Program-made: the position numbers and the translations under genes | Notes under the pieces: generated by a model | Seen by the model: the letters and a program-made list of their open reading frames with translations, nothing else | Told to the model about the DNA's origin: nothing | Database searches by the model: none | Shown: piece by piece, positions 18,340-27,133 of the stretch | Numbering within the stretch: position 1 is the stretch's first letter | How the letters are laid out: every line of letters starts with the position of its first letter | Source: DATADW01 sp963733905 | GTDB lineage: Bacteria; Actinomycetota; Acidimicrobiia; Spongiisociales; DATADW01 | Direction: 5' to 3' | Length of the DNA stretch: 64,000 nt | Assembly: GCA_963733905.1 (NCBI GenBank) | Contig: CAVTEU010000018.1 | Span: forward strand, 124,001-188,000

Positions 18340-19000
18340 CCGAACAGCCCCAACTGGACCGAGTCCACAGGCTCGGGCTCGACGCTCCGGCTCGGGCTCC
18401 GGTTCGAGGGCGGACATCTCTGCTCTCTGCAACAGCCCGGCAACCAGGCCGAGGTCGTGGCGCATCGCCTCCATGCACCCGGTCCCCTCCCCGCAGCGCC
18501 GCCGAGGGGTGGAAGGTCGGCACCAGCCATCGGTGCCACCAGGGATACGCCTGGCCGCGCAGCCGGCTGATGCCGGTATCCGTCTTGAGCAGGAGCTTTG
18601 TTGCGAAATTGCCGACGGTCACCACCACCAACGGGTCGACGAGCACCAACTGGCGGCGGAGATAACCCTTGCACGCCTCGGTCTCGGCTGGGAGGGGGTC
18701 CCGGTTTCCCGGAGGGCGGCACTTGAGGGTGTTGGCTATGTAGACGTCGCGATCGCAGTCGAGCCCGATCTCCTCGAGGAGGCTGTCGAGCAGCTTCCCG
18801 GCGGCGCCGACGAACGGAAGCCCCTGCTGGTCCTCGTGGTAGCCGGGGGCCTCTCCCACCACCATCACCGCCGCATCCGGGGAGCCTCGGGAGAACACCG
18901 CCTGGGTCCTCGTCTGGCAAAGGTCGCAGGCGATGCACACCGCCGCCTGTTCGGCGAGGAGACGCAACTCGGCCGCCGCCGCGGCGCGATCGGTGCTCAT
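18336..19000 (-). CDS. Family 4 uracil-DNA glycosylase (Fe-S type, frameshifted)
   Basis: The protein has the iron-sulfur cysteines in CIACDLCQTRTQAVFSRGSP, the active-site GEAPGYHEDQQGLPFVGAAG and the CRPPGNRDPLPAETEACKG segment with the second cysteine pair, then a WLVPTFHPSAALRG His motif. It removes uracil from DNA. Two frame changes near 18490 and 18390 lead to a tail rich in Glu-Pro and the end DSVQLGLFG. It is the first gene of the tsaE-tsaB-rimI-tsaD block by overlap; the start ATG is at 19000. Confidence 0.88.
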
Positions 19001-19055
19001 AGGGCAGAAAACGACACTGCCTCGCAGTGTATGGCGGCAAAGCCAAACTCAGGCT

Positions 19056-19956
19056 TCAGCTGACCGCGGAGCTTCGCAACGCCGCTTCTATGGCACGCCC
19101 CGTCGCCTCGAATGCGGCTTCGCCCAGTGCATCCGGATCGGCATCTACCTCACCGCACGACACGGCGAAAACGGCATCGCCGTCGTAGCGGGTGTGGGCG
19201 GGTCGGAGACAGACGGCGACCGCATCCTGCGCCCTCACCGCCAACCGGGCCAACTCGACCCGGTTGAGCCGGGCATCGGTGGCGACCACCCCCAATGTCG
19301 TGTTGGTGTGGGGCGGGACCGGCAGCACCGGGCCTCGCGCCACGGCAGGTCCACCGGTGAGGGGCTCCCCCTCCAGCGTGAAGCCGTCGCCCACCGCGTT
19401 GACCACGACGAGCGCACCCACCACCGCATCGGGCCAGTCCACCGAGAACGACCCCACTCCACCCGGCAGCGGATCGTCGAAGAGCCGCCAGTTGGCGACG
19501 GTGGCCCCGGTGCCTGCCCCCACCCGGCCCTGGGTCAGCCGGCTCAGCGGTGGCTGCGTCGAAGGCCGCTGCTCCCTGGTCGGGGCCGGGCCGGGCGGTG
19601 GGGTCACCGACTGAGCCAGGTCGAAGACGACGGCTGCGGGGACTATCGGCACCGGGCCGGCCGGGGTGGGATGACCCCGGCCTTGCGCGTCGAGCCGAGC
19701 CATCACCCCGTCTGCGGCGCCGAGCCCAAAGGCGCTGCCCCCGGTGAGCAGGATGGCCTGCACCTGCTCCACCCTCATCCCCGAGCTCGAGGAGCGCCGT
19801 CTCCCTCGTCCCCGGGGCGGCGCCTCTGATCTCGACGGTGACGACGTTCGGCTCGGGGAGCACCACCACCGTGCAGCCCGTCATGCCCACCGGGTCGGTC
19901 CAGTGCCCCACCATGACCCCAGGGACATCGGTGATCGTCGGCGGCCGGTCGTTCAT
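19056..19956 (-). CDS. P1 (S58/DmpA-like) family peptidase (frameshifted)
   Basis: ATG at 19956 gives MNDRPPTITDVPGVMVGHWT, then TGCTVVVLPEPNVVTVEIRG, and after one frame change near 19778 AILLTGGSAFGLGAADGVMA, RVGAGTGATVANWRLFDD and TNTTLGVVATDARLNRVELA. 299 residues when repaired. These N-terminal-nucleophile aminopeptidases self-cleave; the exact nucleophile I cannot place with confidence. No signal peptide. It lies 41 bases downstream of the ABC permease and may be the last gene of that operon. Confidence 0.85.
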
Positions 19957-19997
19957 GATGCGCTCATCCTGGTACACCGAGCGCCGGGTTGCCCCGG

Positions 19998-20774
19998 TCA
20001 GATCGAGCGCTGATAGCTCCGGAACGAGGCTGTGCCGAGGAGCACCGCCGCGATGCAGAACAGGACTAGTAGACCCACCCGGCCCAGGATCAGCATCCAA
20101 TCGGGGTTGGCGGTGAGCATCGCCTCGTGCGATGCCACCGCCGCCCAGTCCACCGGGTTGTAGCGGGCCACAGTGGCGATCCACTCCGGGAGCAGCGCGG
20201 CGGGCATGAAGGCGGTCGAGAGGAAGATCCCGGGGAGCACGAGCAACTGGTTCATCCCGATCACCGATTCACGCTTGCGGACGCTCAGGGCGGTGGCCAT
20301 CGAGATCCCACCGAAAGCGGCTCCCAGCAGCACCGACACCCCCAAGAGCACCGCCACCCCCACGATCCCGCCCTCGAACCGGGCGCCGAGGAGCAGTGCC
20401 AGCCCGATCAGGATCAGAGCCTGGATGGTGAGCGAGATGACCTGTTGGATGTTCACCCCGTTGAGGATGGCGCTCCGCCGTACCGGCGAGGTGAGCAGGC
20501 GGTCGAGCACCCCGCTCTCCATGTCGTCGAGCAACCCCATCCCGTTCCAGGAGTTGGCGAACATGGCGGTCATCAGCACCACCCCAGGAGCGAGGTAGGC
20601 GATATAGCTGTCGGTGGGGAACCCCGGCAGCCCGGCCACTCCCTCGAACAGCGCCGAGAAGAGGAGCAGCCAGATCAACGGCTGCGCCAGCGACGCCACC
20701 ACGTACCACGGTTGACGGACGAGTGCCTTGATGTGTCGGTTGGCGATGAACCCGGAGTGCGACAGAGCGGTCAT
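19998..20774 (-). CDS. ABC-2 type transporter permease (DrrB-like)
   Basis: 258 residues, intact, with six hydrophobic helices, e.g. PLIWLLLFSALFEG, YIAYLAPGVVLMTAMFANS and LLVLPGIFLSTAFMPAALLP, the ABC-2 permease pattern of daunorubicin-resistance DrrB and related exporters. It overlaps the ATPase stop by four bases (ATGA). With the ATPase it would export a drug or lipid-like compound. TetR-family control is suggested by the divergent regulator. Confidence 0.88.
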   Translation of the reverse strand: MTALSHSGFIANRHIKALVRQPWYVVASLAQPLIWLLLFSALFEGVAGLPGFPTDSYIAYLAPGVVLMTAMFANSWNGMGLLDDMESGVLDRLLTSPVRRSAILNGVNIQQVISLTIQALILIGLALLLGARFEGGIVGVAVLLGVSVLLGAAFGGISMATALSVRKRESVIGMNQLLVLPGIFLSTAFMPAALLPEWIATVARYNPVDWAAVASHEAMLTANPDWMLILGRVGLLVLFCIAAVLLGTASFRSYQRSI

Positions 20775-21775
20775 GCGGTCCTCTCATTCTCTGTTGTGGC
20801 AAATCTGCGGCCGGTGTGACGGAGAAAGACGTCATCCAGGGAAGGGCGGTTGACGGTCACCTCGAGCACCCGGACGCCGGCGGCGTCGAGCGCCGCCAAG
20901 ACGACGGGGACCGCCTCCGCTCCCCTGTCGGCGCGGGCGTGAACGCTCCGCCCGTCCACCACCACCTCACGGAGCTGGCTGGTTGCCAGGACCTCCATGG
21001 CCGATCCGACCATGTCGGTTGAGGTCAACTCGATGTGGAGGGCATCGCCGCGCATCCCGTCCTTCAAGTCGCCGGGTGTGCCTTCGGCGACGACGCGTCC
21101 GTGGTCGATGATCACGATCCGGTCGGCCAGGTGATCTGCCTCCTCGAGGTAGTGGGTGGTGAGGAGCACTGTCACACCGTCCACGTCGCGCAGCGTGCGG
21201 ATCACGTCCCACAGCTCGGCACGAACCTCCGGATCCAGACCGGTGGTGGGCTCGTCGAGGAACAAGATCTGGGGACCGTGGACCAGGGCCAGGGCGATGT
21301 CGAGGCGACGCTGCATTCCTCCCGACCAGGTCTTGACCAGCCGGTCTGCCGACTCGCTCAGCCCGAAGCGCTCCAAGAGCCCGGCGGCTCGACGGCGCGC
21401 CTCGCTCCGATCGAAACCGTTGATGCGTGCCTGGAGAACGAGGTTCTCCATGCCGGTGGACTGGACATCTGAGCCCGACCGCTGCGCCACGTATCCGATC
21501 GAACGGCGCACGGCGTCAGGATCGGAGAGCACGTCGACACCGGCGATCGACGCCTCACCCTCATCCGGATAGGAAAGCGTGGTGAGGATCTTCACCGTGG
21601 TCGACTTGCCTGCGCCGTTTGGCCCGAGCAAGCCGAAAACGGTCCCCTTCGAGACAGTGAGATCGAGCCCATCGAGGGCGATGACACCATCGGGGTAGGT
21701 CTTGCGGAGCCCCTTGACCGAAACGATTGAATCTGCTGTTGACTGGAACGGTGTTCGTTTGCATTCGAACATCAT
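20771..21775 (-). CDS. ABC transporter ATP-binding protein (DrrA-like)
   Basis: Walker A GLLGPNGAGKSTTVKILTTL, signature KTWSGGMQRRLDIALAL, Walker B ILFLDEPTTGLDPEVRAELW, and a C-terminal domain ending in the DrrA-type NRPSLDDVFLRHTGRRF. I use the ATG at 21775 (MMFECKRTPF); an upstream TTG-like start at 21799 is open but the ATG lies in the operator inverted repeat shared with the divergent tetR gene. About 334 residues, intact. Coupled to the permease. Confidence 0.9.
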   Translation of the reverse strand: MMFECKRTPFQSTADSIVSVKGLRKTYPDGVIALDGLDLTVSKGTVFGLLGPNGAGKSTTVKILTTLSYPDEGEASIAGVDVLSDPDAVRRSIGYVAQRSGSDVQSTGMENLVLQARINGFDRSEARRRAAGLLERFGLSESADRLVKTWSGGMQRRLDIALALVHGPQILFLDEPTTGLDPEVRAELWDVIRTLRDVDGVTVLLTTHYLEEADHLADRIVIIDHGRVVAEGTPGDLKDGMRGDALHIELTSTDMVGSAMEVLATSQLREVVVDGRSVHARADRGAEAVPVVLAALDAAGVRVLEVTVNRPSLDDVFLRHTGRRFATTENERTA

Positions 21776-21777
21776 TC
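21765..21777. promoter_or_regulatory. Left arm of TetR operator pair
   Basis: TCGAACATCATTC is the exact reverse complement of GAATGATGTTCGA at 21818-21830. The arm contains the ABC ATPase start codons on the minus strand. A regulator bound here would block both transcription and initiation. Confidence 0.65.
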
Positions 21778-21817
21778 CACAATCTGATGGATCTGTCAAC
21801 CACTGTTCGTGTCAAGC

Positions 21818-21830
21818 GAATGATGTTCGA
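21818..21830. promoter_or_regulatory. Right arm of TetR operator pair
   Basis: GAATGATGTTCGA, a perfect 13-base inverted match to the left arm with centres 53 bases apart, about five helical turns. It lies nine bases before the tetR start. Confidence 0.65.
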
Positions 21831-21838
21831 GTCAGGGT

Positions 21839-22554
21839 ATGATCAGGGGCATGCAGCCGAGCGCCGAGAAAGCCCTCCCCGAGCCCCCTTGGTGGGAGGT
21901 ACCCAAACGAGGCGAACCGCGTGCCACGCTGAGCCGGGAGGCAATCGTGGACGCGGCGATGGATGTCCTCGACAACAACGGGTTGGATGGGCTGAGCATG
22001 CGGCGAGTGGCCGAAACGCTCGGTACCGGTCCAGCCAGTCTCTACTGGCATGTCGCCGACAAGGAACAACTGATCCATCTCATCCTCGACCGGGTGATGG
22101 GAGAAATCGAGTTACCCGAGCCCGATCAGTCGCGCTGGGAGGAGCAGATCCGCGAGTTCGCCCAGGGGCGCGGGCCACGTTCCGAAAGCACCGCGATGTG
22201 GGCCTCGCCTCGCTGGGCAGGGTTCCGATGGGGCCCAACCTGATACGTATCGCCGAGTGGCTGCTTGGGTTGCTCCGTGCTGCCGGGATCCCCAACCGCC
22301 CGGCCACCTGGTTCGTCGACCTGATCGCCCTGGTCGGCGCCGCCCAATCTGTCGAGGACGACATGGCTTCGACTGGCGAAGATCCGGTGATCAACGCCAT
22401 GGGTGACTACCTGGCGGCACTGCCCCCCGACCGGTTCCCCAACCTGGCGGCGGTGGCCTCGGACATGGTCGTCGGCAGTCCCGACGAACGGTTCGAGTTC
22501 GGACTCGATCTCCTTCTTCGCGGGCTCAAGAGCTATCACCGATCCCGGACGTAG
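21839..22554 (+). CDS. TetR/AcrR family transcriptional regulator (frameshifted)
   Basis: N-terminal TetR helix-turn-helix: LSREAIVDAAMDVLDNNGLD, LSMRRVAETLGTGPASLYWH, VADKEQLIHLILDRVMGEIE. The ligand domain, after a frame change near 22175 (one base missing in a G-rich run), reads TFRKHRDVGLASLGRVPMG and ends LLLRGLKSYHRSRT. 238 residues. Divergent from the ABC exporter and flanked by a 13-base inverted repeat, so it very likely represses the exporter and itself. ATGs at 21839 and 21854 are both possible. Its 3' end overlaps the convergent alr by 19 bases. Confidence 0.85.
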
Positions 22555-23650
22555 CGCCGCGGCAGGCGGGGCCCGATCTGACAGACAACCTCGTAGTTGA
22601 TCGTCTCCAGCCGCTCTGCCCACTCGTCGGCGGTGATCTCGGCGTCGCCCTGGCGACCGAGCAGCACCACCTCGTCTCCGACCGCAACTTCTTGATCACC
22701 GCAATCCACCACGATCTGATCCATGGTGACGGTCCCCGCCAGCGGGTGGCGATGGCCGCCGATGAGCACCTCGCCACCTCGGGCGGACAGGAGCCGCGGA
22801 TAGCCGTCGGCATAGCCGATAGGCACCGTCGCCACGTTGGAGTCGCTGGGGAGGGCGCGGCGCAATCCGTAGGAGAGACGGGTGGCGGCCGGGTATCGCC
22901 GCACCATCGAGACGTGCGACACCACACGCATCGCCGGGCGGAGCTCGACGGGTAGCTCCCTGCCCGGCGCCGGTGACAGCCCGTATGCGGCGATGCCAAG
23001 CCGGACCATCGAAAGCCGCGACCCCGGATGGAACAGCGCTCCACCGCTGTTGGCGGCATGGCGCATCGGTGGCTCGACCCCGCGCTCGGCGAGCAACGCA
23101 CTCACATCGTCGAAGAGCCCCATTTGAATGTCGGTCATCGTCCCGTCTTCCTCGGAGACGGCGAAATGGGTCCACAGGGCGGCGAGCTCGCAGCGATGGA
23201 TGGGCGAGCACCGCATCCACGACCCAAGGGACCTGGTCCGGGGCGGCGCCCACCCGATGCATTCCCGTGTCGACCTTGACGTGAACCGGGATGGTCGAGC
23301 CGGCGGCGGCGGCCAGCGCCTCGACGAACTCCACCCGGTAGACGGTGGGGATCAGACGCCATTCGATCACCTCCGCCCACCTCGTCCGGACGGGGCTCGG
23401 AGAGGAGCAGGATGGGCGCCTCGATACCCGCCTCGCGGAGCCGCACCCCCTCCTCGACCAACGCCACGGCGAGCATCGATGCGCCCGCCTCCAGCGCCGC
23501 CTCGGCGACGGGCACGTCGCCGTGGCCGTAGCCGTCGGCCTTGACCACGACGCACACCTCGGATGGGGCGACCAGCTCGGCAACGGCTGCCACGTTGTGG
23601 GCGATGGCGCCGAGATCGACCTCGACCCACGACGGCCTCATGCCGGTCAC
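22536..23650 (-). CDS. alr: Alanine racemase (frameshifted)
   Basis: GTG start at 23650 overlaps the nnr stop (GTGA). The PLP lysine lies in CVVVKADGYGHGDVPVAEAA, the substrate-side segment is IPVHVKVDTGMHRVGA, and the second catalytic Tyr region is VATVPIGYADGYPRLLSARG. It makes D-alanine for peptidoglycan. Two one-base insertions near 23385 and 23190 account for the broken frame; repaired length is 370 residues, normal for the family. Confidence 0.92.
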
Positions 23651-25053
23651 GCCGGCGAACTCGGCGATCGACGTCGAGCAGCGAGCCGGCGGTGACGGTC
23701 CGCCGACTGGCGAGGGACGCCGCGGCCCGTCCGTGCCAGTGAGCCGCCGCTCGGGCTGCCACCTCGGCCTCGAGGCCCCGTGCCCATAGCGCCCCGATCA
23801 TCCCGGTGAGGACGTCGCCGGTCCCGATCGTGGCCAGCTCGGGCCCACCACTGTTGACCACCCACCGCTCCCTGCCGGCGACCACGGTGGGGTTCCCCTT
23901 GAGCACGATCGTCGCCGAGGTGCGCACGGCCAACTCGGCAGCAGCAACGTGACCGGGTGCCGTTCCGGCGAAGCGGCGAAACTCGCCACCATGGGGAGTG
24001 AGCACCGTTGGCCCCGGCCGGCGCGAAATCAGGTCGGGAGAAGCGGCGTTGATCCCGTCGGCATCGAGCACCACCGGCCTGCTCACCGAGTGCAGCAACC
24101 TCGCCACGAACTCCTCCTGCTGGGTACCCAACCCGGGACCGAGAGCGACCACGTCGAACCGGGTCGCCGCATCGGCGACACCCGCTGCGTCGGCCGGGGA
24201 GAAGCGATCTCCATCCCCGGCCGGGAGCAACAGCAATTCGGGGTCGGCCGCGGCATAGGTGGCGGCGAGCCTCCCGGGGCAGGCCAGCGCCACCGATCCG
24301 GCGCCAAAGCGCAGAGCGGCCCTCGCCGCAAGCAATGGCGCCCCGGCGATACCCGGGGAGCCACCCACCACCAGCACCGACCCCGAAGACCACTTGTGAG
24401 CGGTGCGGGACCGCACCGGTCGCGGTGCGTCGCCGTCCTCGCAGAGCCGAAGCTCCGGCTCCATCGCCGGGAGACCGATGTCGGCTATCACCACCTCTCC
24501 GCAGCGCTCCGGGCCCTCTCCGAAGACATGGCCAAGCTTGAGAGCCTGAAAGGTGACGGTGCGCTCGGCATGGAACGCCGAGTGCTCCACCTCCCCGTCC
24601 CGGGATCCAGCCCGGTAGGGACGTCCACCGCCAGGACCCGAGCCCCCGATCCGATCCAACGGGAGACGGTCGCGGGTATCCCCTGGCGGAAGCCGCCCCC
24701 GAAGATGGCATCGATGACGAGATCTGCGGCCCGAGGCTCGCCCAGAGGCTTCGCGGGTATGCCGACCTTGGCCGCCTCGATCGCGGCGCGGCGGGCGGCC
24801 TCGGTTCGTGGGGCTCCAACACGTGGAGCTCGACGGCAGCCCCGCGCCGGAGAAGATGACGGGCCGCCACGTATCCGTCGCCGCCGTTGTTCCCCGGTCC
24901 TACCAATACCACGACACGTGCGCCGTACCCGGCCCCCATCTCGGCGGCGACCCGCGCCACCGCCACGCCGGCCCGCTCCATGAGCACTTCGACCGGTTCG
25001 ACGCTGGCGCGATCAGCCGCCGCCGCCATCTCCGGGGTGAGGACGGGGATCAT
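23647..25053 (-). CDS. nnr: Bifunctional NAD(P)H-hydrate epimerase / ADP-dependent dehydratase (frameshifted)
   Basis: The N-terminal YjeF-type epimerase domain (MIPVLTPEMAAAADRASVEP, VLVGPGNNGGDGYVAARHLL) is joined to a C-terminal ribokinase-like dehydratase (SSGSVLVVGGSPGIAGAPLL, LDADGINAASPDLI, GTGDVLTGMIGALWARGLEA). The enzyme repairs hydrated NADH and NADPH. Frame changes near 24800, 24640 and 23670. ATG at 25053. Same strand as and overlapping alr; upstream, the gene is separated from acpS by the ArsR/AHSA1 pair, which interrupts the usual acpS-nnr-alr order. Confidence 0.9.
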   Translation of the reverse strand: MIPVLTPEMAAAADRASVEPVEVLMERAGVAVARVAAEMGAGYGARVVVLVGPGNNGGDGYVAARHLLRRGAAVELHVLEPHEPRPPAAPRSRRPRSAYPRSLWASLGPQISSSMPSSGAASARGYPRPSPVGSDRGLGSWRWTSLPGWIPGRGGGALGVPCRAHRHLSGSQAWPCLRRGPGALRRGGDSRHRSPGDGAGASALRGRRRTATGAVPHRSQVVFGVGAGGGWLPGYRRGAIACGEGRSALWRRIGGAGLPREARRHLCRGRPRIAVAPGRGWRSLLPGRRSGCRRCGDPVRRGRSRSRVGYPAGGVRGEVAALGEQAGGARCRRDQRRFSRPDFAPAGANGAHSPWWRVSPLRRNGTRSRCCCRVGRAHLGDDRAQGEPHRGRRQGAVGGQQWWARAGHDRDRRRPHRDDRGAMGTGPRGRGGSPSGGSLARTGRGVPRQSADRHRRLAARRRSPSSPA

Positions 25054-25100
25054 CGGTCGGTGACTCCGTCCATAGGTCGGGGATGGTATTCGGGCAAATG

Positions 25101-25140
25101 GACGGCGGACGGCGACGGCGGACAGCGAGCGGACGGAGCG
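25101..25140. repeat. Degenerate heptamer array (GACGGCG)n
   Basis: Units GACGGCG, GACGGC, GACGGCG, GACAGCG and a diverged GGACGGA follow each other between nnr and the ArsR gene. The array ends four bases before the REP-like palindrome, the same arrangement as at 63.66-63.73 kb. Confidence 0.65.
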
Positions 25141-25143
25141 ATT

Positions 25144-25187
25144 CTTGCGTGGACTGAGATGTCGATCGGACACCTGTGTCACGCAAG
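25144..25187. repeat. REP-like palindrome, copy 1
   Basis: CTTGCGTG and CACGCAAG form the outer stem; inside, TGTC and GACA pair around a short loop. Two further copies lie at 63688-63730 and 63760-63802. Confidence 0.75.
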
Positions 25188-25216
25188 AACGATCGACTGC
25201 CGCTCATCAGCTCATC

Positions 25217-25240
25217 ATTTGACAACTTCTCTTGTCAAAT
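25217..25240. promoter_or_regulatory. Perfect palindromic operator upstream of the ArsR gene
   Basis: ATTTGACAA and TTGTCAAAT are exact inverted repeats with a six-base spacer, 16 bases before the ArsR start. The left arm contains TTGACA, a consensus -35 hexamer at 25219-25224, so binding should shut off the promoter. Confidence 0.75.
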
Positions 25241-25255
25241 GGCACACTTGCGTCG

Positions 25256-25848
25256 ATGGCTGTGGCGATACGTGCGATGGAGGTGGTGTCCGACCCGGAG
25301 CGGGTGGCGGCTGCTCTCTCACCGCTGCGCCGGCGGCTGCTCTCCGAGTTGGCGACGCCCGAGTCGGCAACGACTCTGGGGAAGCGTCTCGGGTTGACCC
25401 GCCAGAAGGTGAACTACCACCTGCGGGAGCTGGAACGGGCCGGGCTTGTCGAACTGGTTGGCGAGCGGCCGCGCCGCGGGCTGACCGAGCGGCTCTACCG
25501 GGCGACCGCCCGCTCGGTGATCGTCGACCCAAATGTGCTCGGGGTGGTTCCCCGGGTGACGCCGACCGGTTCTCCAGCGCCCACCTCGTCGGTGTCGCCG
25601 CGAGGGCGGTGCGCGAGGTGGCGGTGCTCAGGGACAGGGCCGAGGAAGCGGGAAAGCCACTGGCCACCTTCACCCTCGATACCGAGATCAATCTCGCCAC
25701 CCCAGCCGACTTCGACTCGTTCGCCGCCGACCTGCGCGACTCGGTCGCTGTTTTGGTCGAGCGGTACCACCGGCCCGGCAAGGGACGACGCCACCGGGTG
25801 GTGGCCACCTCGTACCCGGTGATCACCAAGGCCGAGGAGGAAGCATGA
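25256..25848 (+). CDS. ArsR-family winged-helix regulator (frameshifted)
   Basis: The DNA-binding domain is RVAAALSPLRRRLLSELATP, ATTLGKRLGLTRQKVNYHLR and LERAGLVELVGERPRRGLTE, a HTH_20/ArsR fold without the metal-binding cysteines, so it does not look like a metal sensor. After a one-base deletion near 25562 it continues RFSSAHLVGVAARAVREVAV to the stop at 25848, 197 residues. The TTG at 25232 is inside the operator, so ATG 25256 is preferred. Its stop overlaps the AHSA1 start (ATGA). ArsR/AHSA1 pairs are common and autoregulated. Confidence 0.85.
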
Positions 25849-26645
25849 CCAGGAGCCACGAGCACGAGATCGAGATCGAGGCCACCCCGGACCAGGTGTG
25901 GCGGGCGCTCACCGACGCCGACCAGTTCACCGGCTGGTATGTGGAGCGCGCCGAGGTCGAGCCTCGCGCCGGTGGCAAGTACTTCATCTCCTGGGGAGAG
26001 GGGATGGACGGTTTGGGGAGGATCGACGTCTGGGAGCCGCCCCACCGCCTCCGCCTGGTCCACCTCCCGCCGGTGGTGGCGACCCTGGCCCAAATGACCC
26101 ACCGCTGGACGGAGCCGATCATCGAGGAGTACACGATCGAGGCGTCAGGCGGGACCACGGTGCTCCGCATGGTCAACTCGGGGATACCCGAGTCCGCCGA
26201 CTGGGACGCCTTCTACGACGGCACCGACGTCGGTTGGGACGGCTTCTTCTTGGCGCTGCGCCACTATCTGACCCATCACGCCGGCCAGCCACGCAACGCG
26301 TTCTGGATCATGGTCCCCTTCACGGACCGGGCCGAGATCGGATGGGAAAGGCTCACCGCCGCGTTGGCGAAGTCGGGCACGTTGTCCGGGCTCGCCGCCG
26401 GCGATCGGTACGACATCACCACCTCGCTCGGAGACCACCTCTACGGCGAGGTGGTGGCGATGGACCCGCCATCGAAGCTGTTGCTCGCGGTCGAACCCCT
26501 GGACCACGGGCTTCTCGAAGCGAGCATCGTCCCGTCCCCCGAACAGGGATACGTCTCCGTAGCCGTTTCGTTGTGGGGCGACCAGGACATCGCCGCCCTC
26601 CAAGCGCGCTGGGAACCGTGGATCAAGGAAGTAGTCGCCGGTTGA
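25845..26645 (+). CDS. SRPBCC / AHSA1 domain protein
   Basis: Intact 266-residue protein made of two START/Bet v1-like domains. The first begins EIEIEATPDQVWRALTDADQ with GGKYFISWGEGMDGLGRIDV; the second begins around RAEIGWERLTAALAKSG with GDHLYGEVVAMDPPSKLLLA. These helix-grip folds bind hydrophobic ligands or partner with Hsp90-like proteins; the ligand is unknown. Translationally coupled to the ArsR gene, which suggests that the regulator and this protein respond to one signal. Confidence 0.85.
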   Translation: MTRSHEHEIEIEATPDQVWRALTDADQFTGWYVERAEVEPRAGGKYFISWGEGMDGLGRIDVWEPPHRLRLVHLPPVVATLAQMTHRWTEPIIEEYTIEASGGTTVLRMVNSGIPESADWDAFYDGTDVGWDGFFLALRHYLTHHAGQPRNAFWIMVPFTDRAEIGWERLTAALAKSGTLSGLAAGDRYDITTSLGDHLYGEVVAMDPPSKLLLAVEPLDHGLLEASIVPSPEQGYVSVAVSLWGDQDIAALQARWEPWIKEVVAG

Positions 26646-26682
26646 CTAGCGGCGACCATTGGAGTCCGGTTCCGGGATCCGG

Positions 26683-27058
26683 TCAGTGCTCGCCGAGGGC
26701 GATGGCGAAGACCATCGCCGTGGTGTCGGTGTGGGTGATGCTCACCTGCACCTCGGTCACCCCCAGGTTCCCGGCACGCTGCAACGCCGACCCCATGAGA
26801 CGCACGGTGGGCTTCCCGCCACCGGTGATCTCGATGTCCTGCCAGCGGATCCGGCGCCACCCGGTGCCGAGGCTCTTCATCACCGCCTCCTTCCCGGCGA
26901 ACCGGGCGGCGAGCCTGCGTGCCGGTCGGGCGAACCGCTGGGCGTAGGCGCGCTCGTGCGGGGTGAAGACCCGATCGGCGAAGCGCGGGATATCGGTCGA
27001 GCACCCGCTGGACGCGGTCGATGTCGGCGAGGTCGATCCCCAACCCGACGATGCGCAT
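26683..27058 (-). CDS. acpS: Holo-[acyl-carrier-protein] synthase (frameshifted)
   Basis: Starts MRIVGLGIDLADIDRVQRVL with the magnesium-binding Asp, and after removal of one base near 26990 continues RFADRVFTPHERAYAQRF and RFAGKEAVMKSLGTGWRRI with the catalytic Glu-Lys motif. It ends ITHTDTTAMVFAIALGEH. 124 residues, the usual AcpS size. It attaches 4'-phosphopantetheine to acyl carrier protein. It lies 75 bases downstream of glmS on the same strand. Confidence 0.92.
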
Positions 27059-27133
27059 GCCGTCAGTCTGCCCGGTCAGGTACCGCGTGACCCCATCGTC
27101 ATGTTGATTTTTCGCGAGGCTCGGCGGCGCGCC

